Shown in pieces: positions 53,571 through 62,460 of a stretch of DNA of 64,000 nucleotides; position 1 is the first letter of the stretch; each line of letters starts with the position of its first letter. The position numbers were made by a program, and so were the translations under genes. The notes under the pieces are model-generated. The model saw nothing but the letters and a program-made list of their open reading frames with translations. It was not told the origin of the DNA and searched no databases. The DNA lies in the NCBI GenBank assembly GCA_965233705.1, contig CBDDTF010000003.1, positions 1,488,001 through 1,552,000 on the forward strand, written 5' to 3'. This DNA comes from Algihabitans sp965233705. GTDB lineage: Bacteria > Pseudomonadota > Alphaproteobacteria > Kiloniellales > DSM-21159.

Positions 53571-55010
53571 TCAGGCCGCGCCGCGGCCCAGGACCTCGAA
53601 GCGCTCGCGCGCCGGGGCCGCGCCGTCGAGGGCGAGCAGCGCCGCCTCGCAGCGCGCCGCCTCGCCGTCGGACAGCGCCCGCGCGGCATTGGCGCGGTAC
53701 TTCTCGACGATCTCGGCATTGGTCAGCGGGCGCTCGGCCGCGCCGCGGTTGATCTGCTCGCGATGGCGCCGGGTCTCGCCGTCGGCCAGGGTGACGACCA
53801 ACTCGCCCGAGTAGGCCCGCGGGAAGGGGGAGTCCGGATCGACCCGGTAGGACACCCGCTCGGCCAGGGCCAGGATCGCCGGATCGGCCAGGGCGTCGGG
53901 CTCCAGCTCGGCCAGGGTGAAGCGGCCGCGGCGGAAGCCGGCGGCGACCAGGTAGGGCACCGAGAACTGGGCGTCGTAGCTGTTGGCCGGGCGCTTCTTG
54001 TTGGCCTCCGGCTCGCAGACCACGTTGACCACCTCGGCCGGCACCAGCGCCTCGATCGCCTCGATGCGGTCCGGGTCCACCCCCTGCGCGCGCAGCGCCA
54101 GGGCGGCGTCGATGCAGCCGTGGGTGAAGTGGCAGGCCGGGAAGGGCTTGATCGCCGTGTCCATCAGCTCCCAGCGCGCGCCCAGGCCGGCGGTGGCCAG
54201 CGTCAGGTCGCGCCCGGAGGTGTCGCCGCCCATGTAGAGGTTGTAGAGGCCGTAGCGCCCGTCATAGGGGTGCGAGATGCCAACGAACTCCTCGCGCGCC
54301 AGGGCCGCGGCGGTGAGCCCGGCGTTGGCCGCCCAGCCGGGATGGAAACGCTTGTTCCAGGCGCCGTCCTCCAGAAACTCCAGGCTGCCCGAGGCGAGCG
54401 ACAGGGCGATGCCCTGGGCGTGGGCGAGCTGCCGCGCGGTCAGGCCGAACAGGCGCCCGGCCGCCACGGTGCAGCCGAACACCCCGATCATGCCGGTCGG
54501 GTGGAAGCCGGCGCGGTGGAAACCGCCGCTCGCCACCATGCCCAGCCGGGCCGCGACCTCGACGCCCAGGATGTAGGCGGTGACCGCCTCCTCGCCGCTG
54601 GCGCCGGTGGCGTAGGCCGCCGCCATCACCGTCGGGAAGACGCTGGCGGTGGGGTGCACCACGGCGGCGATGTGGGTGTCGTCGAAGTCCAGGCCGTGGC
54701 ACAGCAGGCCGTTGACCATGGCGGCGTCGCGCGGCGTCAGGCGCGCCGGCAGGCCGATGGCCGGGACCGCGCCGGCGCCGCCCAGCCCGCGCAGCGCGGT
54801 GAGGGTGCGGTGCGCGAAGTCCTCCCGACTCGAGGCCAGGGCGATGCCGGCGGCGTCGAGCATGTGGTGCTGCGCGCGCTGGCGCACCTCGCCCGGAATT
54901 CCGCTCGGCCGGGTCTCGGCCACGAAGGCGGCGAGCGCCTCGCGGATCGGAGTCTCGCCGGGCGCGGCCCCGGCCGCCGGAGTCGTGTCTCGGGCTTCTT
55001 GAACGCTCAT
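53571..55010 (-). CDS. MmgE/PrpD-family protein
   Basis: 479 residues. Start TPIREALAAFVAETRPSGIPGEV; core blocks NGLLCHGLDFDDTHIAAVVHPTASVFPTVMA and KPFPACHFTHGCIDAAL. The family contains 2-methylcitrate dehydratase, cis-aconitate decarboxylase (itaconate-forming) and some epimerases, so the exact reaction is open. It lies between acyl-CoA dehydrogenase and MaoC genes. The ATG at 55010 has GGAGGAAACC upstream. Confidence 0.9.
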   Translation of the reverse strand: MSVQEARDTTPAAGAAPGETPIREALAAFVAETRPSGIPGEVRQRAQHHMLDAAGIALASSREDFAHRTLTALRGLGGAGAVPAIGLPARLTPRDAAMVNGLLCHGLDFDDTHIAAVVHPTASVFPTVMAAAYATGASGEEAVTAYILGVEVAARLGMVASGGFHRAGFHPTGMIGVFGCTVAAGRLFGLTARQLAHAQGIALSLASGSLEFLEDGAWNKRFHPGWAANAGLTAAALAREEFVGISHPYDGRYGLYNLYMGGDTSGRDLTLATAGLGARWELMDTAIKPFPACHFTHGCIDAALALRAQGVDPDRIEAIEALVPAEVVNVVCEPEANKKRPANSYDAQFSVPYLVAAGFRRGRFTLAELEPDALADPAILALAERVSYRVDPDSPFPRAYSGELVVTLADGETRRHREQINRGAAERPLTNAEIVEKYRANAARALSDGEAARCEAALLALDGAAPARERFEVLGRGAA

Positions 55011-55118
55011 GGTTTCCTCCGCTGCCGGCCCTTGAACGGACCGATCTTGTCGCTGCTGTCGGCGGTGCGCGCCGCAAGGGCGCGTAGGCCGGGGACGTGG
55101 GCGTGCCGCCTGGGCCGC

Positions 55119-55697
55119 CTACCGGGCGCCGCCGGCCGCCGCCTCGCCCACGCCGTGCCCCCGCTTGGGGATCAGACTGTTGCGCACGAAGGTCATGAAG
55201 ACCGTGCCGTCCGCCTTGTAGCCCTCGGTGCGCGTGGTGACGATGCCCTGGGTCGGGCGCGACTTCGACGGCCGCACGGCCAGCACCTCGCTGCGCGCGT
55301 AGATCGTGTCGCCGGGGAACACCGGGGCCGTCAGCTTGATGTCTTCCCAGCCCAGGTTGGCGACCGCCTTGGCGCTAACGTCGTCGACCGTCATGCCCAG
55401 CACGATCGCCAGGGTCAGCCCGCTGTTGACCAGCGGCTTGCCGAACTCCGACTGCGCCGCGAAGGCGTGATCGCAGTGCATCGGATGGCGGTTCATGGTC
55501 ATCAGGCTGAAGTTGATGTTGTCCGCCTCGGTGATGGTCCGGCCGGGGCGATGCTCGTACACGTCACCGACCGCGAAGTCCTCCAGGTAGCGCCCGAGAT
55601 CGGTCACGATCGCCGCGCCCCGACGCTCCTGCCCGCGCCCCTGCCCGGCCGGCTCGTGTGCGGCCTGCCCCTGCTGTCCGGCCCGTCCCTGCTGCAC
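55119..55697 (-). CDS. MaoC-family dehydratase (enoyl/mesaconyl-CoA hydratase-like)
   Basis: 192 residues. A single hot-dog domain begins at GRYLEDFAVGDVYEHRPGRTI; the hydratase block MNRHPMHCDHAFA contains the catalytic His/Asp region, and LVNSGLTLAIVLGMTV matches mesaconyl/itaconyl-CoA hydratase-like proteins. The GTG at 55697 has AGGAGG eight bases upstream, which supports an extra 30-residue Gln/Gly-rich N-terminus; a GTG at 55607 would give the bare domain. Divergent from the citE-like gene. Confidence 0.88.
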   Translation of the reverse strand: MQQGRAGQQGQAAHEPAGQGRGQERRGAAIVTDLGRYLEDFAVGDVYEHRPGRTITEADNINFSLMTMNRHPMHCDHAFAAQSEFGKPLVNSGLTLAIVLGMTVDDVSAKAVANLGWEDIKLTAPVFPGDTIYARSEVLAVRPSKSRPTQGIVTTRTEGYKADGTVFMTFVRNSLIPKRGHGVGEAAAGGAR

Positions 55698-55760
55698 GCT
55701 GCGTTCCTCCTGCCCGTCGTTGCGCTTGGTTTTCTGTCTGCACGCTTTTTGGCTTGAACC

Positions 55761-55785
55761 GCTTTATTTGTCCATATCATTTTGC
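55761..55785. promoter_or_regulatory. AT-rich operator-like site between maoC and citE homologues
   Basis: ATTTGTCCATAT at 55766-55777 lies in the divergent promoter region. ATTTGTCCGTAT, differing at one base, lies inside the citE-like gene at 56105-56116. Shorter versions in the other orientation occur before dctP (GACAAAT at 56793, AACAAAT at 56827). The UTRA-type GntR at 46446 is a possible binder. Confidence 0.4.
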
Positions 55786-55817
55786 GCAGACGCTCAGAAA
55801 AAGGGAAGCGAGAAATC

Positions 55818-56768
55818 ATGACCTCCGCCTCCGGCACGCCCCCTCCGGCGCACCAGACGGCCGCCCCGAACGTGACCCCGAACGCGGCCTCGAACGGGCC
55901 CCCCGCGCCCGCGCCGCTGCCCCGCCGCTCTTACCTCTACGTCCCCGGAAACCGGCCTGAGCGCTTCCCTAAGGCCCAGAACGCCGGGGCCGACGCCATC
56001 ATCCTGGACCTTGAGGACGCGGTGCCCCTGGCCGGGAAAGGCGACGCCCGCGCCGCCGTTTGCGCCTTCCTGGCCAGCGACTCGGCGGCGACCGGCCCGG
56101 ATGTATTTGTCCGTATTAATCCACCGCAAAGCCGAGTCGGGCTGGCCGACCTGCTGGCCCTGACCGACCTGGACCCGCCGGCGCGCACGGCCTGGCGCGG
56201 CCTGCTGCTGCCCAAGGTCGAGACGCCCGAGACGCTGCATCTGGTCGATGCGCTGTTGGCCGACGCCGGCCTGCCGCTGGAGGTCGCGGCGCTGCTGGAG
56301 ACCGCCGCCGGGATCGAGCGCGCCGGCGAGATCGCGGCGGCCGGGCCGCGCCTGAGCGCGCTGATGTTCGGCGGCGCCGACCTGGCCGCCGACCTCGGGG
56401 TGGAGCTGGCCTGGGACCCGCTGGTCTTCGCCCGCGCCCGCCTGGTCCAGGCCGCCGCGATGCACGGCAAGGCCGCGGTGGAGATGCCCTGGGTGGCGCT
56501 GGACGACGCGGCGGGCTACCGCGACGACCTGACGCGCAGCTTCGCGCTGGGCTTCACCGCGCGGGCGGCCATCCACCCGCGGCAGATCGCCGGGATTCAC
56601 GCCGCACTCGCTCCCCCGGCCGAGGCCGTGGCCTGGGCCGAGCGGGTGGTCGCCGCCTACGAGGCGGCGGAGGGCGGCGTCTGCCTGCTGGACGGCGCCC
56701 TGGTGGAGCGGCCGATCATCCGCCGCTGTCAGCGGATTCTCGCGCTGGCGCGCCAAGCCGGCTCCTGA
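55818..56768 (+). CDS. HpcH/HpaI aldolase, CitE-like CoA-ester lyase
   Basis: 316 residues. After a Pro/Ala-rich N-terminal tail the TIM barrel starts at RRSYLYVPGNRPERFPKAQN; DAIILDLEDAV holds acidic metal-site residues, FVRINPP and LLLPKVETPE follow, and LMFGGADLAADLG is the second metal block. Relatives cleave citramalyl-CoA, malyl-CoA or beta-methylmalyl-CoA. Codons for about residues 95-106 (DVFVRINPPQSR) are strikingly AT-rich against the rest of the gene. AAGGGAAG lies upstream of the ATG at 55818. Confidence 0.9.
   Translation: MTSASGTPPPAHQTAAPNVTPNAASNGPPAPAPLPRRSYLYVPGNRPERFPKAQNAGADAIILDLEDAVPLAGKGDARAAVCAFLASDSAATGPDVFVRINPPQSRVGLADLLALTDLDPPARTAWRGLLLPKVETPETLHLVDALLADAGLPLEVAALLETAAGIERAGEIAAAGPRLSALMFGGADLAADLGVELAWDPLVFARARLVQAAAMHGKAAVEMPWVALDDAAGYRDDLTRSFALGFTARAAIHPRQIAGIHAALAPPAEAVAWAERVVAAYEAAEGGVCLLDGALVERPIIRRCQRILALARQAGS
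56105..56116. promoter_or_regulatory. Intragenic copy of the operator-like 12-mer in the citE homologue
   Basis: ATTTGTCCGTAT matches the promoter copy at 55766-55777 in 11 of 12 bases. The surrounding codons GAT GTA TTT GTC CGT ATT AAT CCA break the strong GC third-position preference of the gene, as expected if a DNA site is being kept. Binding is untested. Confidence 0.35.
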
Positions 56769-56784
56769 GGGGATGGCTCCCGAG

Positions 56785-56890
56785 AAAAAACAGACAAATC
56801 TCGCGCCGCGCCCCAAAAATTCATTCAACAAATATGTTTTCATGTCGGCGTTTTTGGATAACATTCGCCCCCCCAGCCGCAGGCGCGATC
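56785..56890 (+). promoter_or_regulatory. AT-rich promoter region of the TRAP binding-protein gene
   Basis: The 177-base gap before dctP is the most AT-rich part of this region (TTCATTCAACAAATATG and GGCGTTTTTGGATAACATTC). GGATAACATT could be a -10 region. Two ACAAAT motifs match the operator-like sequence described for the citE promoter. Confidence 0.35.
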
Positions 56891-56945
56891 CCCGCTCCGA
56901 CCGGCTGGAGGCAAGAAACCCTCAGAACGTCATCGGGAGAACGCC

Positions 56946-57959
56946 ATGTTGAAGCCCCTCGCCCGCGGCGCCGCCACGGCGCTGGCGCTCGTCGGCCTGC
57001 TGGCCGCGCCTCCGGCCGACGCGGCCGAAGAGCCGATCGAGATGATCCTGACCACCGAGCTGGCCACGTCGCATTGGACGACCACGCTGATGGACGAGTA
57101 CGCCGAGACCCTGCGCGAGCGCAGCGGCGGGCGGATCGACCCCAAGGTCTTCCATGCCGGCACGCTCTACAAGGACCGCGACGCCGTGGCGGCGCTGGGC
57201 ACCGGCGCGGTGCACATGGTCTGGCCGGTCAGCGTGCAGCTCGAGTCGATGGCGCCGGAGTACGGCGTGATCAACCTGCCCTTCGCCATCGACGACGAGT
57301 TGATGCTGACCGAGGGCGCGCCCGAGGCCCTGTCCGACCTGCTGTCGGGCTTCGTCGCCGACCGCGGCCTGCGGGTCATGGGGCTGATGCGGACCGCCGA
57401 CCTGATCTTCCTGTTCCCCGACCGGGCGGTGAACCGGCCGGCCGACCTGGAGGGCGCCAAGGTGCGCCTGACCGGCGGCACGGTGCTGCAGCAGCTCATG
57501 CGCGAACTGGGCGCCAGCCCGATCAGCATGCCGCCCACGGAGATGGCCGCCGCCCTGATGCAGGGGGCGATCGACGCCATCTTCACCTCGGCCGGCGGCT
57601 GGGAGATGGTCGGCACCGACTCCGCCCAGGTGGCCACCTGGGTGCCGGGCCTGAGCTTGCTGACCTACACCGTCGTCGCCGACGCCAAGTGGATCGACAG
57701 CCTGCCGGACGACCTGCGCGAGATCGTCGAGACGACCACCGCCGAGCTGGTCGCCGACCAGTGGCGCAGCGGCATTGAGAGCGACAAGGCCACCATGCAG
57801 AAGATGATCGACGCCGGCGGCGAGCTGGTGACGGTCGACGCGGAGGGGATTGCCGCCTACCGCAGCCACGCCGAGGAGGCCTCGCAGCTCTTCATCGAGC
57901 GCCATCCCGAGGTCTGGGAGGCGTTCCAGCAGACCGTCGGCCGCTTCCGCGACGAGTAG
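56946..57959 (+). CDS. dctP: TRAP transporter periplasmic binding protein (DctP)
   Basis: 337 residues. Signal peptide to about residue 26 (ALALVGLLAAPPADAAEE). The DctP fold includes VFHAGTLYKDRDAVAALGTG, ADLEGAKVRLTGGTVLQQLM with the conserved Arg that binds a carboxylate, and LMQGAIDAIFTSAGGWE. It probably serves the DctQM pair at 47.3-49.2 kb, which lacks its own binding protein; both flank the same catabolic block. GGGAG precedes the ATG. Confidence 0.92.
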   Translation: MLKPLARGAATALALVGLLAAPPADAAEEPIEMILTTELATSHWTTTLMDEYAETLRERSGGRIDPKVFHAGTLYKDRDAVAALGTGAVHMVWPVSVQLESMAPEYGVINLPFAIDDELMLTEGAPEALSDLLSGFVADRGLRVMGLMRTADLIFLFPDRAVNRPADLEGAKVRLTGGTVLQQLMRELGASPISMPPTEMAAALMQGAIDAIFTSAGGWEMVGTDSAQVATWVPGLSLLTYTVVADAKWIDSLPDDLREIVETTTAELVADQWRSGIESDKATMQKMIDAGGELVTVDAEGIAAYRSHAEEASQLFIERHPEVWEAFQQTVGRFRDE

Positions 57960-57996
57960 AGCGCCCGTCCGAGCCGCCGCCCGAGCGGCGGCGCGC

Positions 57997-58033
57997 AGGG
58001 GCCTGCGCCGGTCGGCGCGGGCCCCTTTCGTTT
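57997..58033. terminator. Bidirectional terminator between dctP and the TAXI permease
   Basis: Arms AGGGGCCTGCGCC and GGCGCGGGCCCCT with loop GGTC are followed on the plus strand by TTCGTTT. It sits between two convergent genes, so it can stop transcription of dctP and, more weakly, of the opposite operon. Confidence 0.75.
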
Positions 58034-58041
58034 GGCCGGGT

Positions 58042-60021
58042 CTACTCCGCCGCCAGGGGCCGCCGGCCGCGCTGGAAGGTCACGGCCAGGCTGGGCAGCG
58101 CCAAGGCCAGCCCGATCATCGCCGTGCCGAGGTGGCCGAGGCCGGGGATCACCTCGCCCGGCGCGGCGAAGAACAGCCCGCCGACCGCTTGCAGGGCGCG
58201 CAGGCCGAGCCCGAGCGGACCGCGCGCGAAGCTGCCGAAGCCGGGCACGTGGCCTTGCAGCGCCCCGCCGATCAGGAACACGCCGAGCAGCGCCGTGGCC
58301 AGGGTGACGAGCACCTCAAAGGTGCCGCCCTCGCCGATCAGCGCCGGGTTCAGCACGAAGAAGAAGGGGATGACGTAGATCACCGAGCCCAGGCGCATCG
58401 CCTCGACGCCGGCGCCCATGGCGCCGGTCCGGGCGACGGTCGCGGCGGCGAAGGCGCCGAGCGCCACCGGCGGCGTGATGTAGGAGACCATGCCCCAGTA
58501 GAGGATGAAGAGGTGGACCGCCAGCTCGTTGAGCCCGGCCTGCACCAGCGCCGGCGCCAGCACGATGGCCAGGAAGATGTAGCAGGCCGTGACCGTCATC
58601 CCCATGCCGAAGACGAAGGCGGTCAGCGCCCCCATCAGCAGCAGCATCAGCACGCCGTCGCCGGCCAGGAAGACCAGGTCGTTGACCAGCGTGCCGGCCA
58701 GACCGGTGGCCGAGAAGGCGCCGACCACCATGCCCACCCCCAGCAGCACGGCGACCAGCTCGGCCAGCGCCCGGCCGACGCGCAGCGCCAGGTCCCAGAG
58801 CCCGCGCCAGCTCAGCCGGGTGGCGCGCGAGAGCTGGTTGATCACCAGCAGCAGGCCGGTGGCGTAGAAGGGCGCCAGCGTCTCCTGGCGCAGCGCCACC
58901 ATGAAGAACAGCAGCACGGCGAAGACCAGCAGGTAGTGCCAGCCCTCGCGGAAGGTCTCGCGCAGGGTCGGCAGCTCGCTGCGCGGAATGCCGGCCAGGC
59001 GGTGCCTGGCGGCATAGGCGTCGATCTGGATGAACAGGCCGAGATAGAAGAGCAGCGAGGGAATGGCCGCGGCCAGCGCGATCTCGATGTAGGGCCGTCC
59101 CAGGAAGGAGGCCATGACGAAGGCCGTGGTGCCCATCACCGGCGGCATCAGCACGCCGCCGGTCGAGGCGCAGGCTTCGATGCCCGCGGCGTAGCGCCCG
59201 GCGAAGCCGCTGCGCCGCATGGCCGGGATCGAGACCGCGCCGGTGGTCAGCACGTTGGAGATGACGCTGCCGCTCATCGAGCCCATGAAACCGCTGGCGA
59301 AGATCGCCACCTTGGCCGCACCGCCGCGAAAGCCGCCGACCAGCGCGAGCGCCAGGTGGGTGAAGAAGCGCCCGCCGCCGGTGTACTGCAGGGCGGCGCC
59401 GAACAGGATGAAGCCGATCACCAGCTCGCCGAAGGCCCGCATGGGAATGCCGAAGGCGCTCTCGGTCGAGAGGATGTGGAACACGATGGTCTCGGGCAGC
59501 GGCTGCGCGAAGCCGGAGATCGGCCCCGGCACCCGGTCCGCGAAGGTCGGGTAGAGCGAGAACAGCAGGATCACCGCCAGGATGATCCAGCCGCCGCAGC
59601 GCCGCGCCGCCTCCAGGATCAGCAGCCACAGCGCGAAGCTGGTCCAGGTCGCGGCCGGCGGCGCCATGAACTCCCAGCCCTCCAGCAGGCTCCGCTCGGC
59701 GGTGGCGGCGAAGTAGCCGCAGGTCGCCAGCGCGGCGACGGCGAGCAGCAGGTCGTACCAGGGCACCCGCCCGCCCGGCGCCCGGGCATGGGCGGGAAAC
59801 GCCAGGAAGACCAGCGCCAGGAAGATCCCGGCGAGCAGGTAGAGGTACTGGGTCTCCAGGATCACCAGCCCCAGGACCTGCAGGTTGAAGAGCTGGTTCA
59901 CCGCCAATCCGCAGGCCGCCAGCGTCAGCAGCGCGAAGAGCGCCCGCAGGGGCGCCCAGCGAACCCGTCCTTCGGGCCCGGGCGACGGCGTTGCGGCCTC
60001 GGCGGCCGGGATCGAGGTCAT
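58042..60021 (-). CDS. TAXI-type TRAP transporter fused permease
   Basis: 659 residues with about 17-18 hydrophobic segments. The small (DctQ-like) part is fused before the large (DctM-like) part, as in TAXI systems. Blocks include GSMSGSVISNVLTTGAVSIPAM, EACASTGGVLMPPVMGTTAFVMASFLG and YITPPVALGAFAAATVA. It is the partner of the TAXI binding protein encoded 110 bases upstream. The substrate is unknown; family members carry carboxylates or glutamate-like solutes. Confidence 0.92.
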   Translation of the reverse strand: MTSIPAAEAATPSPGPEGRVRWAPLRALFALLTLAACGLAVNQLFNLQVLGLVILETQYLYLLAGIFLALVFLAFPAHARAPGGRVPWYDLLLAVAALATCGYFAATAERSLLEGWEFMAPPAATWTSFALWLLILEAARRCGGWIILAVILLFSLYPTFADRVPGPISGFAQPLPETIVFHILSTESAFGIPMRAFGELVIGFILFGAALQYTGGGRFFTHLALALVGGFRGGAAKVAIFASGFMGSMSGSVISNVLTTGAVSIPAMRRSGFAGRYAAGIEACASTGGVLMPPVMGTTAFVMASFLGRPYIEIALAAAIPSLLFYLGLFIQIDAYAARHRLAGIPRSELPTLRETFREGWHYLLVFAVLLFFMVALRQETLAPFYATGLLLVINQLSRATRLSWRGLWDLALRVGRALAELVAVLLGVGMVVGAFSATGLAGTLVNDLVFLAGDGVLMLLLMGALTAFVFGMGMTVTACYIFLAIVLAPALVQAGLNELAVHLFILYWGMVSYITPPVALGAFAAATVARTGAMGAGVEAMRLGSVIYVIPFFFVLNPALIGEGGTFEVLVTLATALLGVFLIGGALQGHVPGFGSFARGPLGLGLRALQAVGGLFFAAPGEVIPGLGHLGTAMIGLALALPSLAVTFQRGRRPLAAE

Positions 60022-60080
60022 GCCGAACAGGCTCCAAGCTCAGGCGTCGACTGGCCGCCGCGGTGGCGGCCCCCACCGCG

Positions 60081-60120
60081 GAAAACGAAACCCGCCCCCG
60101 CCGCGCGCGGCGGAGGCGGG
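60081..60120 (-). terminator. Terminator-like hairpin after the TAXI binding-protein gene
   Basis: On the minus strand, arms CCCGCCTCCGCCGC and GCGGCGGGGGCGGG are followed by TTTCGTTTTCC. It lies between the binding-protein and permease genes, so it may attenuate transcription and keep the binding protein in excess over the permease. Confidence 0.6.
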
Positions 60121-60131
60121 CTGCGGCGGAC

Positions 60132-61295
60132 TCAGCGGTAGATCGGGTTGAAGCCGGCCGCCTCCAGCGCGGCGGCGCGGGTCTCGCGCCAGGCCTCGGC
60201 GAAGGCCGCCTCGTCGTCGATGCCCTTCGCCGTGGTCTCGGCCCAGGCGTCGGCCAGGATCTGCTGACGCTCGATCAGCCGGTCGTTGTGCGCCTGGAGC
60301 TCGTCGTTCCACTTGCCGATCTCGCGGAAGTAGCGGATCGCGCCCGCGTGGTAGGGCACCACCCAGTCGAAGATCTGCCGCTCCAGCGCCCAGCCCTCGA
60401 TGCCCGGCGCACCGCCCTCGTATTCGGGGAAGAGCTCCACCATCGCCTTGGTCATGGCATAGACCAGGTCCGCCTCCTGGCTGTCGTAGGTGATCAGGAT
60501 CGGATAGGGATAGGCGGCGCCCTCGTGGGGGGTCTCCTCGGACAGGCCGGCGCCGACGCTGCCCATGTTGGGCACGAAGAAGGGCGCGGCCTCGTTCAGG
60601 CGGGCCCAGCCCTCCTCGTCGTCATGCGGCAGCGGCGGCCAGTAGAGCCCGCGCGGCGAGGCCTCGAGCTGATAGGCCTTGCCCGAGGAGGTGGAGGCGA
60701 AGGCGGCGTCGGCCTGGTCGTTGATGATGCCGTCCCAAGAGGCGCCGAAGCCGGGGAACTCCACCTTCTCGACGTCGTCCCAGCTCAGCCCCGCGAAGTG
60801 CAGGATGGCCCCGACGTTCTCGTTGAGCGCCGGCGAGCCGACCACCCAGGCCACCCGCTTGCCCTCGAGGTCGGCCAGGGTCTCGATGCCGACGTCGGCG
60901 GCGACGCCGACCGACAGGTTGCCCTTGCCGTTGGAGGACAGCAGCACGCGCACCGGCTGCGGCCCCCAGCTCGCGCTGCCGAACTCGAACACCCCTTCCT
61001 GGGCCATGAAGCTGGCGCCGACGCCGGTGGCCGAGAACTGGACGCGCCCGGCGCGCAGCGGCACCTGGCGGGCGACGTCGTTCTTGCCCGGCAGAACCCG
61101 CAGGTCGACGCCCCGCTCCCGCTTCAAGGCGCCGCCGATGGCGACCGCCTGGTTGTAGCCGCCCGAGCCGGTGCCGTAGGCGGTCCAGGCGAGCTGGCTT
61201 GGCAGTTCCTGCGCGGCGACCGGGCCGCCGGCCACGGCAAGCAGTGCGGTTGCGACGGCGGCCGCCCCGAACAAGCGGCTTCCCTTGAAAGACAT
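60132..61295 (-). CDS. TAXI-family TRAP solute-binding protein
   Basis: 387 residues. Signal peptide to about residue 28 (AAAVATALLAVAGGPVAAQE). The TAXI fold begins WTAYGTGSGGYNQAVAIGGAL; DLEGKRVAWVVGSPALNENV is the second lobe entry. It delivers substrate to the fused permease. An AT-rich promoter with a TTA-N7-TTA motif lies about 120 bases upstream. Confidence 0.92.
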   Translation of the reverse strand: MSFKGSRLFGAAAVATALLAVAGGPVAAQELPSQLAWTAYGTGSGGYNQAVAIGGALKRERGVDLRVLPGKNDVARQVPLRAGRVQFSATGVGASFMAQEGVFEFGSASWGPQPVRVLLSSNGKGNLSVGVAADVGIETLADLEGKRVAWVVGSPALNENVGAILHFAGLSWDDVEKVEFPGFGASWDGIINDQADAAFASTSSGKAYQLEASPRGLYWPPLPHDDEEGWARLNEAAPFFVPNMGSVGAGLSEETPHEGAAYPYPILITYDSQEADLVYAMTKAMVELFPEYEGGAPGIEGWALERQIFDWVVPYHAGAIRYFREIGKWNDELQAHNDRLIERQQILADAWAETTAKGIDDEAAFAEAWRETRAAALEAAGFNPIYR

Positions 61296-61407
61296 GACGG
61301 TTCCTCCCTGTTGCTCCGCAGCCGCCCTGCCCGCCGCCGGAGGCCCGCGGCGGCCGGCGAATCCGGCCGCTTGGGGCTTGCGTGCACGCCGGCAGGCGCT
61401 TTGCGGA

Positions 61408-61426
61408 ATTTAATTTTGCATAACAG
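61408..61426. promoter_or_regulatory. TNA-N7-TNA site upstream of the TAXI operon
   Basis: TAATTTTGCATAA at 61411-61423 has the form TAA-N7-TAA (TTA-N7-TTA on the other strand), which matches the CbbR consensus TNA-N7/8-TNA. It is in the only AT-rich part of this spacer. It could be the TAXI promoter and a target of the neighbouring LysR regulator; inference only. Confidence 0.35.
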
Positions 61427-61524
61427 CCTAGCCGCAGAGCTTGCCGCCGCGCAAGCGTCCCGAGCGTGCGGCCGTCACCCGGCTCGCGAGCGACGCGAAC
61501 CCGGGCGCTGTCGCGCGTGGCCGG

Positions 61525-62460
61525 TCAGGCGGCGGCGGCGTCGGGGGACGGCAGGAAGGCGCCCTCGAGGTCCAGCAGGAAGTCGAGGAAACGTCGGGCC
61601 GCGGGCGAGAGGGTGGCGCCCTCGGGCCAGGTGACGAACCAGTTGCGCAGGATCGGCGTGCCGGGCACGTCGAGCTGGACGAGACGGCCGTGCTGCAGCT
61701 CGGCGACCACGGTGTGGGCGGAGATCAGGGCGATGCCCAGGCCGCCGATCACCGCCTGCTTGATCGTCTCGTTGCTGCTGAACTCGAGACTCTCATAGGT
61801 GCGCCCCTCGCCGAGGCGGTCGAGGAACCGTTCGGTGAGGATGCGCGTGCCCGAGCCCCGCTCGCGCAACAGGAAGAGCTCGTCCAGCAGCCGCTCCGGC
61901 GCGATCCGCGCCTGCCCGGCCAGGGGATGGTCGGGCGCGGCGATCAGGATGTGCGGATGGCGACCCAGCACCTGCGCCGTTACCGCCGGGTGGCGCGGCG
62001 GCCGGCCCATGATGGCCAGGTCCACGCGCCCCTCCGCGATCGCCGCGATCACCTCGCTGCGGTTGCCGATGTGCAGGCCGATCTCGACAGCGGGCAGCGC
62101 CTTGCGCGCCCGCGCCACCAGGCCGGGGGCAAAGTACTTGCCGGTGCTGACCACGCCGAGCGCGACATGCCCGGCCAGCCCGGCCTGCAAGGCCTCCAGC
62201 CGCCGCACGCAGCGCTCCAGCGTCGTCTCGATCTGGGTGGCGGCGGCCAGCAGCTCGCGCCCCGGCTCGGTCAGCGCCACCCGCCCCTCGCCGCGCTCCA
62301 GCAGACGCGCGCCGACGTTGGCCTCGAGCAGTTTGAGCTGGGTCGAGACCGCCGGCGCCGTGACGTGCAGCCGCGCGGCCGCGGCCACCAGGCTGCCGGT
62401 CTCGACGATGGCCGCCAGCGCGCGTAGCTGCTTGAGCGAGATGGCGTTGAGGTGACGCAT
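61525..62460 (-). CDS. cbbR: LysR-family regulator CbbR
   Basis: 311 residues. The N-terminal winged helix (ISLKQLRALAAIVETGSLVAAAARLHVTAPAVSTQLKLLE) is CbbR-like, and the effector domain has the CbbR block IGLHIGNRSEVIAAIAEGRVDLAIMGRPP. It is divergent from the fructose bisphosphatase gene, the standard place for the Calvin cycle activator. No clear Shine-Dalgarno precedes the ATG at 62460. Confidence 0.93.
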   Translation of the reverse strand: MRHLNAISLKQLRALAAIVETGSLVAAAARLHVTAPAVSTQLKLLEANVGARLLERGEGRVALTEPGRELLAAATQIETTLERCVRRLEALQAGLAGHVALGVVSTGKYFAPGLVARARKALPAVEIGLHIGNRSEVIAAIAEGRVDLAIMGRPPRHPAVTAQVLGRHPHILIAAPDHPLAGQARIAPERLLDELFLLRERGSGTRILTERFLDRLGEGRTYESLEFSSNETIKQAVIGGLGIALISAHTVVAELQHGRLVQLDVPGTPILRNWFVTWPEGATLSPAARRFLDFLLDLEGAFLPSPDAAAA

